Origin: Adenanthera pavonina
Taxonomy: Eukaryota; Streptophyta; Magnoliopsida; Fabales; Fabaceae
Direction: 5' to 3'
Assembly (NCBI GenBank): GCA_026686845.1
Contig: JAIVEN010000020.1
Span: 8,769,501 to 8,833,500 of the forward strand
DNA length: 64,000 nt
Under the pieces are notes generated by a model. The model made no database searches and had not been told where the DNA came from. It saw only the letters and a program-made list of their open reading frames with translations. Position 1 is the stretch's first letter. Each line of letters opens with the position of its first letter. Below, piece after piece: positions 35,304 to 46,479 of this stretch. The position numbers and the translations under genes are program-made.

Positions 35304-36898
35304 TTTAAATTACAGAATTAAATTATAAGATGCGAATTTAGAAGAATTTTAAAGAGATTTTATTGGAAAAAATTGAACCATATAAATATATAAATAATAA
35401 AAAATGTTAAAAATATAAATAATTGGTTATGAGTAAAAAGATCTCATAAGATTTAGTGTTTTAATTTTAAATTATAAAATAAAATATTATCTTACTTAAA
35501 AATATCATTTAAGGAATTTTTTTAGTAAAAAATTAAAACACATAAGATTTAAAAAGGATAAATATTGGTTATAATTAAAATAATTTATTATATTTGATTT
35601 TTTAATTTTAGAATATGAAATAAAATAAAAGATTTCAACTTCTAAGTTGAGATTTCAAAAAATGAAATTTCGATACTTGGGTTTTAAAAAAGGAGAAGAA
35701 AAATTTTATTGGTGATTAATGAAATATAAAAACAAACCTACATAGAATTAAAAATATAAATGAGAATGTGGCTTTAGTTTAAAATGTGGAGAGAGAGAAA
35801 AATCCTGAAGTAATGATTTTGAATAGAATGTAAAGAATTATATATAGAAAAAATTTTCAGATATCACAAAAATTTGTGCAATTTTTCTCAATTTAAACGA
35901 AATAAATATAATTAGTTATATTTTAATGTTTTTAAGGAGATTTTTCTAGAAAATATTAAAAATAAATAAATTGTATAAAAACTTATATTTAATTCAAATG
36001 AAATAGATATAATTGGCTAGGGAAAAATTAAAGCAAAAATAAATTATATAAAAATTGGATATAAGTTAAAGGAAACATATATAATTTGTTATTGAAAAAA
36101 TTAAAGCACATATATAAATATTATAATTAATTAAAATAGATCTAAAAAATATGATTCTAAACTAAAAATCCAATAATAGGTCTTAGGGCATTTAAATTTA
36201 GAATATTTTTATGGAGATTTTTTTAGAAAAATATTAAAATGTATAAATAAATTATATAAAAAATTACATATAATTTAAATGAAATAGATATAATTATTTC
36301 AATTTGAGGTGACCTATAGAATATCTTTTTTATTTTTTTTGTTCAATTTTGAATTGAATTTGGGTCATCATCAATAATAAAATAAACAATTTAAATATTT
36401 TATTCAATATGAAGTATTAAAAATTGTTTATAGCTTATTAAGGGATTAATAATAGAGTTTTTGTAATAGGTTGAATGAGTCAATCCATTACGAATTATGT
36501 GTTGAACGGGTCAACCTATTATAAATTACAAGCTAAACGAGTTAAACAAATAAATTCACTTTAGGTCACAAATTATTCGGTCAATTTATTATCAGAAAAT
36601 CTATTACAAGTCACAAGTTAAACAAACCGATCTAATAAAAGAAAATAGTTATTTAGTAGAATTTATTATTTGATATTTAAATAATAAATAAATAATTTTA
36701 AAGTATTTCTTATTGTCATTTTTTTAGGCTTAAATTGCTGTAAATATTGTGTTTAGTAACATAGTTTCACTATTGTTCCTTGGAGAAAAAAACGTAACAT
36801 TTTCTTAATTATGCATATATATATATATAGCAATAAATGAATATTTAGTATGTCATATAAGATAGGAGAATCTTCTACCTTAGTTGTTAATTCAAGTA
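35304..36898. other. AT-rich non-coding DNA with direct repeat copy 2
   Basis: No gene. 35940-36300 is the second copy of the direct repeat at 4255-4605. A TA run lies near 36815-36828. Confidence 0.65.
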
Positions 36899-37169
36899 CT
36901 CCATCCGTTCGAGTTTATAGTGCACTTTTAATTATTGTACAAGGATCAAGACAATAAGTAGTAATTAAAAAAAATTTTCACCTTTTTTCAAATTACCCAC
37001 ATTAAATTCATTGAGAATGAAACATTTCAATAATAAATAAATATTTAGACCTACTAGTAAGGAGTAATCTTGAAAAGAAAAAAAAGTACACTACGTAATC
37101 CGCAAAATACACTATATTATGACACATAAGTTTTTTAAAAAAGTGCACTATATAGCGGAATGGTGGGAG
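36899..37169 (+). mobile_element. Stowaway-type MITE
   Basis: 271 bp between TA dinucleotides (36897-36898, 37170-37171). Terminal inverted repeats CTCCATCCGTTCGAGTTTAT and (inverted) CTCCCACCATTCCGCTATAT, followed by AGTGCACT in both arms. The CTCC[A/C]TCCGT-type terminus and TA duplication are diagnostic of Stowaway. Non-coding. Confidence 0.85.
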
Positions 37170-37171
37170 TA

Positions 37172-38112
37172 TCATTTATTATATGAGATGAGACTAATAT
37201 TGAAATCAATTTTTTGTCTTGAATCCCTTAATTGAAGATTAAGGGATATTCTGAAATTACATAAGTTAGTATATATTACACAAACAAATATATCATTGAT
37301 TGTTTTTGCATCAAATATATTTATTAGGCTATTTTAGTAGAGTAAACATTGCTAGTTAATTATTAAAATTACAAATAAAAACCTAAAACTAATAGGCCGA
37401 GCTGAGCTGCCGATTTACCATATGATTAAGAACCCAAAGCAAATAGATGTAGCACTAGCACTGCCTGCTCACCATATATTAATTGTTAAAATTATAATTA
37501 AGAACCCATATCTAAATCCCACACTAGCATAGTGACCGTGATTTACTAATAAAACTATAATTGAGAACCCCAAATAAAGATAAAATGTCAACAATTTAAA
37601 ATTACAAGTGAAAATATAATTGAGTTTGAATGCAAATTTTAAATAAATAGAAAATCATACTCTAAATATATACATAACCCAAAATTATAAATAAAATACT
37701 AAAGGTAATGAATAAAAAAGTAAAAGTAAATTGTAGATATCTTCAAGGTCCACTTTGTTTTCTATAGGGATAATTTCAAAATCCACTTAACAATGAAATT
37801 AAGTTGTGCCCATATTTCTAGATGTGACATCTCAATTAAATAATTTTGAGTGTAGATGACTTCAAAATTTACTTTATACTCCATGTGAATAACTTTAAAA
37901 TTTATTTTATATTTTATGAGAATAACTTTAAGATCCACTTAATAGAGAAATTAAATTGTGCCAACACTTTTGGATGTAGTATCTTAATTAAATTGCCTCA
38001 TACTTAGGGATATGGCATAACTTTTTTTTATAAAAGAAAAAATTAATTCAAAGTCACTATAAATAATTAATTTAGAAGAAGAAGATGATGATGATGAAGA
38101 AGAACTTGATAA
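37172..38112. other. AT-rich non-coding DNA with degenerate tandem repeat
   Basis: No gene. Two units of about 85 bp (about 37762-37845 and 37915-38001) share the segment TCCACTTAA...GAAATTAA[G/A]TTGTGCC and GATGT...ATCT[C/T]AATTAAAT, with a partial unit between them. Confidence 0.6.
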
Positions 38113-38121
38113 TAGATATTA

Positions 38122-38691
38122 GGGATAATGGATCTTTTGGTTCTCAAAGTTTTTCCTAATTTTTATATTGGTCCCTATTATTTCATTTTGATTAAACAGC
38201 TCGTTGTAGTTTTATATCATTAAAGAGTTTGTCCCTAATATTTCAAAAATTCAGTATTTTAATCCCTCTATCATCTAGGATAGCATTAACGTTGTTAAAA
38301 TTAGGATAATATGGTTAACAGTCGGTATACTTGGATGAACATATAGATATTTAAGACTAACTGGATTGTATTTTTTTTTTAAAAAAATACAAACATCCAT
38401 TGATGATTTAGAGTTTTATTGTTATTTCCTGCATTTTAAAAAAAAATAGTCCAATCAATCATATAATCCATGTGCCAGTTTAAATCAACTAATTATTTGC
38501 TACATCATTTCAATTTTAACAACATTAATGTCATTTTAGAGGACAAAGGAATTAATTACTGAGTTTTTAAAATATCAAGGATCAACTTTTTAATAATATA
38601 AAATTATAAGGATTTATTTGATCACAATGAAACTATAGGGATCAATATGAAAATTTGGGAAAACTTTAAGGACCAAAAGATCCTTTATCCC
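38122..38691. mobile_element. Mutator-like (MULE) TIR-MITE
   Basis: 570 bp bounded by GGGATAATGGATCTTTTGGT and (inverted) GGGATAAAGGATCTTTTGGT. Imperfect inverted-repeat similarity extends well over 80 bp inward. It is flanked by a perfect 9-bp duplication TAGATATTA (38113-38121 and 38692-38700). A 9-bp duplication with long terminal inverted repeats is the Mutator signature. No ORF inside. Confidence 0.9.
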
Positions 38692-38756
38692 TAGATATTA
38701 TATAGCAAGTGGAGTGAACATACTTCAAATCTTTAAATAAAATTGCATTGATAATG

Positions 38757-39002
38757 TGTTATGAAATGAAGTATAAAATAGAAAAAATAAAGTAAAAAAT
38801 ATAAAGAATTTGAGAGAAAAGAAAATATGAGGATACAAAAGTAAAATATGTTTTATTCATCCATAAGGAGGTATTCATACAAGAGTTTTAACTCTAGAAA
38901 AAAAATAATCTATTAATTAATTAAATAAAATAAATAAAAATTATGACTTAACTCTAAGTAAAGAATATTTTAAATGGACGTATAAAATATTTATGAAAAA
39001 CA
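38757..39002 (-). mobile_element. short copia-type LTR (diverged solo copy)
   Basis: Matches 19336-19573 along its length (minus-strand start TGTTTTTCATAAATATT), including the segment TGTTTTATTCATCCATA and the GAGAGAAA leader end. No adjacent polypurine tract or pol, so it is probably a solo LTR. A target duplication is not clear. Confidence 0.55.
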
Positions 39003-39990
39003 TTAATTTAATGAAAAATAATAGAGTTATAGTAAAAATCATTGCATTAAACATAACACTTTAGTATTTGTTTGATTTTCAGTTAGTTAAAAATGAGTTT
39101 TGGTAGAATTGACTTTACAACGCAATTATGATAAAAATTGGTTTTGAATTAACATGTTTATATTCAAATGATTTATTTGAAAATTGGTTTTGATAAAACT
39201 CATAATTTTCCTCTAAATTGAGCATAAACTCTATCTCATGATTAATTTAATTTCCTTGGACTAAAATTTAATTTGCATTTATTTAATTAGAAACATAGTC
39301 TATCTAATATAATATTTTCTTACAGGTCATGGTCTATAAAGATTAAAATGTTGAGAGGGCATTTTAGTTATTAGATAGAAGAAATTTTATGAGAATTTTA
39401 TTTTCCTATATTTACTATTTTTTCTCATTTTTATTGATCCAATTTTATCTAATTTCTTTTCAAATCTCATTGGAGTCAACAGAAAAACTATATTGGAGTT
39501 ACTTTTACCTCAACTCCATTTATCTTCTAAATCTGGGCTTCAACGTGAGTTGAGACACCCAAACATACACAAAAAAATGAAAGCTTGGTTTTGAGGCCAA
39601 ACTACTTTTTAACTTTTTAGAAGTGAAACTAAACATACACTTAGTTGGAAAAATTTTGCCTTCAAATAACGATTTGGAGGCAATTATACTTGGCCCCAAA
39701 AAAATCAGATAATTTTGATCATTTAAATACAAATAAAAATGTGAAATAAATAGTTACCAAAAATATTTTACGTAATGTTTCTAAAAAATAATTCTAAATT
39801 ATCTTTAAAACAATTACTTAAAAATCCCTGAATTGATTAGATAAAAAGTTAACAAAAATTTTCAAATTATTAAAAATTAAGTAAAATATTAAAAATTTAG
39901 CAAATCTATGTCATAGAATATTTATAGCATACTAAGGAACTAAATTCGGTTAAAACAAAAAATACTGAGAAAAATAAATCTGTCACAACA
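39003..39990. other. AT-rich non-coding DNA
   Basis: No recognisable gene, repeat boundary or RNA. Confidence 0.55.
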
Positions 39991-41374
39991 AATAATAAAT
40001 TGAAAATGTTGCACTGCAGATCTCTCTGCATGTGAGTGGGGCACGGGCTTCTTACTCATGCTGATGTAGCAATATGTGAAGCTTCAGATTATTTGAATGG
40101 CCCATATTCCCATGACGTGTACAGATGTGCAGAAAAGGTCCGCATCGGGAATATGAATCCCACGGTTGACGGAAATAAGGCCCATTTGGGCAAATTAGAT
40201 ATGTTTGGTTGTTCCACTATTTTTTATTTTAAGTTATTTTTAATAAATTTATATATATTAAAATAAATAGTTAAAAGTAATTAAAATTTTTAAATTTTGT
40301 AAAATTTATCATAAATTTTTAATATTGCACTTGTTAATTATAATCAATGTTCAAAAAATCAGATCGAATTGACTTGTTTGATCGATTTCTGATGTCAGGT
40401 CTGATTTAGTTATAGATTTCGATCGTCCTTTTTTCAGAACTAGTGAGAATCGGTGAAAAACCGGTTAAACCAGTCTCAAACAAGTGCTGAACCGGTCAAA
40501 CCGATTTATTTTTTAATTATTTTTAATTTTTTAAAAATATTTTAAAACTTTTTTAATTTTTAAAAAATAAAATAATATTATTTTTAGTACTAAATAACAT
40601 TATTTTTTGTATAATTTTTTTATTTCTATATTATAATATTATGTAAGCATTATTATGATATGTAATTATTAATAATGATAAATTTACTTAACAAATAATA
40701 TGAAAAAATATTAATTGACTATTTTGAATTCAAAATATATTTACAAATGAATATTAATTTATTTAGATTTTAATATTAGATTGTGAAACTTATTAATAAT
40801 ATTTTTTTATTTTCTATATAATGTATAAAATTAAAAAAATTATTAAATTTATTACCATCAATTTAATTCCAGTTGAACCATTAAATCTTGAACCAGTGCC
40901 TTGACCGGTTCAATACTCGGTCGGGCTTTTTGAACCTTGATTATAACCCATCTTATTTATATATTTCTTAATTTCTCTCTACCATAACTTTTAATAAGGG
41001 ACAAATATAGAAAAGAGCATTTAATACTCAAAATAAAATTTATATTTTGCATATATGAATTTTTCTAGAAAGCACCTTATAATTAGGAATAGATGAAGCA
41101 TATTAACAAAAATGAGATAAATCCAGAGTGAATTATGTTTGGTATATATTTAATTGATAGAATGAAATTTTAAAATAGTACAAGACAAATTGCTCTTCCA
41201 TTAATGAAAAAGGAAACCAGAGAATATTGCTCTTCCATTAATTGACAAATAATATTCCTCTTCCATAAAACAAATCATAAAACCTTCTATTCAAAGCAAA
41301 TCACAGTAGCCCCACTCAAAGATCGGACAGAATTATCGTTGTCGTTGGCCGAGCAGCCCACCAAGTGTAATGAA
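39991..41374 (+). repeat. dispersed repeat copy near 40 kb
   Basis: Shares GTTGACGGAAATA with 10352 and GCTCTTCCATTAATGAAAAA, then the CAAAGCAAATCA segment, with 14180 and 28210-28400. Carries the hAT-like MITE 40345-40939 and is interrupted by the CACTA element at 41375, resuming at 46283. Confidence 0.6.
40345..40939 (+). mobile_element. hAT-like MITE, copy 2
   Basis: Terminal inverted repeats CAATGTTCAAAAA and (inverted) CAAGGTTCAAAAA. Flanking 8-mers ATTATAAT (40337-40344) and ATTATAAC (40940-40947) match at 7 of 8 positions. The interior is homologous to 25434-26030, with GAACCGGTCAAACCG near 40490. Non-coding. Confidence 0.85.
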
Positions 41375-41849
41375 CACTACGCCAATTCTGGGTTTTATTG
41401 GGGCTCAATAGTTAGCGTTTCCTATGTAAACGCTAACTAAAATGAAATGTAAAAAAATAAAAAAATTTTAGTTGGCGTTTATGTAAGAAACGTCAACTAA
41501 AATTGGTATTTTAGTTAGCATTTCCTTATAAACGCTAATTAAAATTATTTAAAAAATTAAAAAAAATAATATTAAATATTTTAGTTGGCGTTTTTTTTAA
41601 AAATGCTAACTTTAATTACCAATTTTAGTTTGCGTTTGCAACAAAAATGCCAACTAAAGTTGATATTTTAGTTATCATTTCTATATACACGTCAACTAAA
41701 ATTATTTAAAAAATAAAAAAAAGCTATTAAATATTTTAGTTAGCGTTTCTTTTAAAAACGCTAAGTATGGTTACGAATTTTAGTCTGTGCTTGCAATAGA
41801 AACGCTATGTAAAGTTATTTAAATAATATTTTAAAAAAATTTGCAAAAC

Positions 41850-42260
41850 CTATATCCACTTTCTGTTCCTTGTTCCAAACTCGCGCACTCCGTCCTCCTC
41901 TCACTCCTACCCTGTGGTGTTTTTCTTGCTCTGCGTCTCAATGAGTCATCTTCGTCCAACCTCGTCATCGTGAGTGTGGCCGTTGGGATCTCTAACCACC
42001 GTCATCATCCTTCCAATTTCATCTCTCATCAGCCATAGGGCGCGCTAGGTCCATCTCTACCTTCAAATCTCAGATTTCACAGTCTCCAGCAGTCTCTCGC
42101 TCTCTCCTTCCTTGCCTTCTTCAGCCTCCATCAATGGATTCCTCTAATCTGACTTAGTCCACCATGCCCTAAAGTTCTCGCCCTTACACAGTGCCCTAAA
42201 CTGCCAATATCACAGTCGTCAACCATTATACCTCAAATTTCTTGGTTATACAAATTCAAG
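41850..42260 (+). pseudogene. captured 5' leader/first-exon-like segment
   Basis: C-rich, GC-richer than its surroundings (TCCGTCCTCCTCTCACTCC, then AGCAGTCTCTCGCTCTCTCC), as in plant 5'UTRs and first exons. The 65-codon frame at 41841-42038 shows no domain. The origin gene is not recognised. It lies just inside the left subterminal array, where capture could give a promoter for the exons downstream. Confidence 0.35.
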
Positions 42261-43109
42261 GTACTAAACCTTCCTACCATTAATTTCCTTTAGGTTCTAT
42301 TGGTTCAGGTTACTGTTACTAGACTTAGTGTGTGAATATAACCCATCGTGCAATTTGCTTGATTAATCAGTTTTATTGTGTGCCTTTCTTCTTTTCTTCG
42401 TAAATGAGAATTATTTGGAGTCTCAAGTTACCAAACTTAAAAAAAGAAAATTCTAAGTTGTTAAATTTAGATTAATACATGAAGCTTGCTTGAATATGCA
42501 TCTCAACTTAACCTCATCTGATATTGCTTGGTTAACTTTGCTAGATTTAGATTAATACATGAATCTTACTTGATTGTATCAGTTGGCAATTGATAAGTTG
42601 ATGATTTAATTTGAGGTAGCAGCTTGTAGATTTGACTCTATGACTTGTTTGCTATAGGTTCAAACAACATTGGGATTGCTATGGCTACTCCATATGTTTT
42701 AGTTGTACCAAACATAAACCTGGTCAATCCCTTTCTATATTGGAGGCTAGTTTACACCCTTACAATTGTCTATGTTCATTAATAACTAATAAAGTACTTT
42801 ATACTTGAATTATTTATCATGATTGAAGTTCAAGTCTAATGCCCATTGTTTTTTCTTGTTAATTCATTATCTAAGTGCTTGAACAGAGCATATTTCAATG
42901 TTACATTTGTAATGTTTGTCTTTAATATGATTTTTGTTTGTCAAGATGTAGCTCACATGGGAGAAGGAGTAAGTGCTTTTCATATAGTCAGAAACATCTG
43001 TCATATTGTCAATATGTATTGTTCATACTAAGATGATTCGCATTTTTTTTCGTGTACTATAGGGTTTGAATTCTAAGTTGTCAAATTTAGATTAATACAT
43101 ATTGCTAGA

Positions 43110-44127
43110 ATGGAGAACGAGCTTAGGAACCTTGCACCCAATACTGTTTTGCTTGAGCGAGAACTTCTGATCAAACAGGTGAGGATCAATAAAATGGGGT
43201 TTCAAAGAGGTAATTATTGTGCTAATATATTTACATGGACTATAATAAGGCCATACTTAAACAATGTTTGGTATGAAAATTATGCTCTATCTTTGAATGA
43301 AAAAGAATCAGCATCACTTTAGAAGATCCCTTATATTTCCTAATTTTCTGAGGATAATGCATTGGAGAAGGGATCCTGATTTAACTACACCACTTTAGAG
43401 CTATCCTCACTGTAAAGGATCCCTTGTGAGTAAGGAAACGGGAGTTAGTTATCTCCTTGCCCTTTTTTATATAACACTACTCTTATATTTTGTGAATGAT
43501 TTAATCTTAATTAGGTGGGCTTTCTATACAATACATGGAATGTAGGAGGCAAACTGTGTCTTATAAATATTTTGACTTGCTATTTTATATTTTTTATATA
43601 TTAGTTAATGAAGAGATTTTGTGCTACTTCAATTAGCACCGTATAATTTCAAGACCTAGGAATTATGGAAGACCAATGTAATGATTATCCATTGCATTGA
43701 GCATGAAATAATTATTTTTTTTTTTAGGAATGTGAATGCGAATTTCTACTACTTACCCTATTTTTGATCATAATAAACTACTATTGGTAAACTTGTTAAA
43801 TGCAGTCTGGGGGCATAGCCTATCAAAAAGTAACTAATTTTGTGTAGTAAAAAATGAAAAGGAGTTTGTGATTTTTATTTTTCTTTTCTTAATGACTCTT
43901 AGAGTAGATTTTTCTTTTATGTGTTGCTAAGTGATGATTAAGACTCAGGGATAACATAAGTGCAGAAGGAAAAAGAAAAGAAACAAGGTTAGATTTGATA
44001 GAACATTTTTTCCCTCAGTTTGACAAGCATTGTTTTTCTAATGAGAAATAACACAGATAGATGAAGAGATCAAAGAATTAACTTAGCAGTGTGATATCTT
44101 TCAATCTCGTGTTGAAAGTTTGCTTCA
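43110..44127 (+). pseudogene. captured kinesin (KIN-7/NACK-like) exon fragments
   Basis: Exon piece 1 (43110-43178) reads MENELRNLAPNTVLLERELL then IKQ and ends in donor GTGAGG. Exon piece 2 starts after ACACAG near 44055 and reads IDEEIKELT, a TAG stop, then QCDIFQSRVESLLQS. Joined across the intron, the order (ALLREKEL-type, then EIKELT.QRDLAQSRVE-type) is that of the post-motor coiled-coil of plant KIN-7 kinesins. The in-frame stop and the lack of motor domain make it a non-functional fragment. Assigned by recall of family motifs, so moderate certainty. Confidence 0.55.
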
Positions 44128-44964
44128 ATCAGAAGGGAAACATCAGTTTCTAAAAATGGAAATCTGGAAGAAATTTTCATGTGTCCATAAGGTTCAATTC
44201 CTATCCTTAGAAATAGAACCCATACTCAAATCAGGTTGGTTTACTAGCTAATTATTATAGGAATATGAAAATTTTTGACATATATCTCTTAGATCTATGA
44301 ATTTGATTTAGGCCACTGATGAGAACTTAGATTAGAATTTTCTGTTCATAGATGGAGATGGCAAATGAGGTCTTCAATTTCATGAATGATTTGCATTTGG
44401 ATAAAGAGACATGGAGGATACTCATGAGGGTTCTGTGCTGTTGGATGGTCTGAAGAGATGCTGGAACACTGTTAAGAGAAGAAATGAGATTTTAGTTCCC
44501 AACTCACAAGCATACCCTCATGAGGCTTTTCGGTAAGCCATCTTGTGAAAACGAATTTAGTTCTCTCTTCTTACTTCTTTTTGTTAGTTTCGACTTCCAG
44601 TTGCAATTTATGTTATTTGTATTGTATGATCATATATTTTATATGGCGATTCACTTAAAGACTTGCATTGTGGCAACATGTCACAGCCGAAGGAATACTA
44701 CAGTTTTGTTAGAGATGCTCACACTGGGAAAGACGTAAGGCAGACTAATAAATCTTATGTGTCTTTAATCAATTTACAGAATTGAGGAACATGCGTGAGT
44801 CTCTGCCATCTTTACATGTTTCCATTGCCTCTGTGATTCTTTGAGCTGTTAGTGTTCATTCAAGCAAAAAAAGGAATAATTCATGCAAGAAGTCTTCCCT
44901 GTTATACATTGTTGTACTACATATTGTAGCTTAAGTTGTAGTGTAATATTATTGTTTTCAACAG

Positions 44965-45029
44965 ATGATGGTGAAAGTGATAAACGAGTGGTTCTTTTTA
45001 GCCAAAGTGGTAGAGTCAATAGAATTAAG
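44965..45029 (+). pseudogene. captured organellar DNA gyrase subunit A exon
   Basis: An exon with acceptor TTTTCAACAG and donor AAG|GTTTGG reads DGESDKRVVLFSQSGRVNRI followed by K. This closely resembles a segment of the C-terminal beta-propeller of plant GyrA (VVLVSQSGTVNRIK type). Only this exon is evident. Flanking sequence is intron-like and then AT-rich, with no neighbouring GyrA exon found. Confidence 0.6.
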
Positions 45030-46279
45030 GTTTGGGATATTTTAACACAATCTTGATTTGCAAGGTATGCTTGTTCTATGTCCTTTTAGTGTATTATGCA
45101 GTTATATTAATTTTGGATTGTTATGGCTTCATCATGCCAACAAATTTGATTATTTATAAGTCATATTCTTGTTGCATGTTCTATGTTATGCTTAATTTTC
45201 ATGTTCTTTCTTATAATTCCATAATCACTGTGATTTACGAGCTATTTTGCTTTGGTTACCTGATGTACCCTTTTCTTATAAATCTTATAACATTGAATTA
45301 ATTTTTTTTGTTATTATTTATTAATGCAAGCAAAGTATAGGGTCATGATGCCAATTCATAATTGCATTAATCTGTTCTGTGATGTGATACTTCAAGAGAT
45401 TTTATTAAGTAATAAATTGGATAGTTGATTTGCTTATTTGAGAAACAAATATTCGAGGCTATTCAATGATTTTTTGTAATTTAAATCTTTCATGCAGGAT
45501 ATTAAATTATGATGAAATTTTAAAAGATAATGCTCCTAGAATTCTAATACTTGTGGCTTATGGCCTTTATGGAGAATCAGTTCGTCATTTTTCACTTTAC
45601 TTTTTTTGTACTTACTTTCACTTGTTTGAATAATTTTTTAATAAGTAGGAGAGTTTTTTTTTAATTAGGAATTGGTGTTGATATACTAGAAATTGAATTG
45701 TAAATTTTTTTTGTTAATTGAATTGTAATTGTATTATTGGAATGTATAATTTTTAATGTAATATATGTTTTTTTTTGTCAATAAGTTCAATAGAATAATA
45801 TATATGTATATTTTTTAAAAAAAATATTGTCTTTTGTTGGCATTTAATTAAGGTGAATGTCAACAAAAGCCTTTTTTTATTTTAAAAAAAAGGGGAAAAG
45901 TTAGCGTTTATGCTATAAACGCCAACTAAAAAGGGAATTATAGTTGGCATTTTTGTCACAAATGCTATCTAAAGTCTCCTTTATTTGACGTTTATGGAAG
46001 AAACGCCATCTAAAGTCTCCCTTTAGTTGGCGTTTGTTCCAGAAACAGAAACCCTAACTAAAAGGGGGGTTTGAGTTGGTGTTTGTGACAGAAATGTCAA
46101 CTATAGTTCCCTTTTAGTTGGCATTTATAGCATAAACGCTAATTAAAGTGGACTTTAGTTGGCGTTTTACAAACGCCAACTGAAGTTCCCTTTTTTATCG
46201 GTGCTGGAATAGTTGACGTTTCAGAAACGCTAATAAAAACAGAAAATAAACGCCAACTATTCCTTTTTTTGTTGTAGTG

Positions 46280-46479
46280 GAATTTAACAGAATTACATTG
46301 ACAATACCTTCTTCTAGGTTTTTAAGAAAAATATATTTTTACATTCATTCCAACATCAACATTAAAAGGGTATATTAAAAAAAATTATTATTATTATAAA
46401 TGTAATGAATTTTTCTAACCAGATATGGAGATACTTCATGCTAAAAACACAACTAGGTCAATTCTATTCAGTGATGAAT
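46280..46479. other. host sequence right of the CACTA element
   Basis: Continuation of the 40-kb repeat copy after the GAA duplication, up to the abrupt start of the inverted-repeat arm. No gene. Confidence 0.55.

Larger units (their letters stand above)
41375..46279 (+). mobile_element. CACTA (En/Spm) element carrying host-gene fragments
   Basis: 4905 bp, beginning CACTACGCC and ending GTTGTAGTG (inverse CACTACAAC), flanked by the 3-bp duplication GAA (41372-41374 and 46280-46282). Both ends have dense subterminal arrays of TTAGTTGGCGTTT and variants in both orientations, about 41410-41810 and 45840-46250, typical of transposase-binding regions. No transposase or Ulp1 gene is present. The interior instead has GC-richer 5'UTR-like DNA (about 41850-42260), introns and exon pieces of unrelated host genes (43110-43188, 44050-44127, 44965-45029). 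It is therefore a non-autonomous, gene-capturing (Pack-CACTA-like) element. Confidence 0.88.

Noticed and set aside
39520..39732. 70-codon minus-strand frame
   Set aside because: No domain, no splice signals, AT-rich context.
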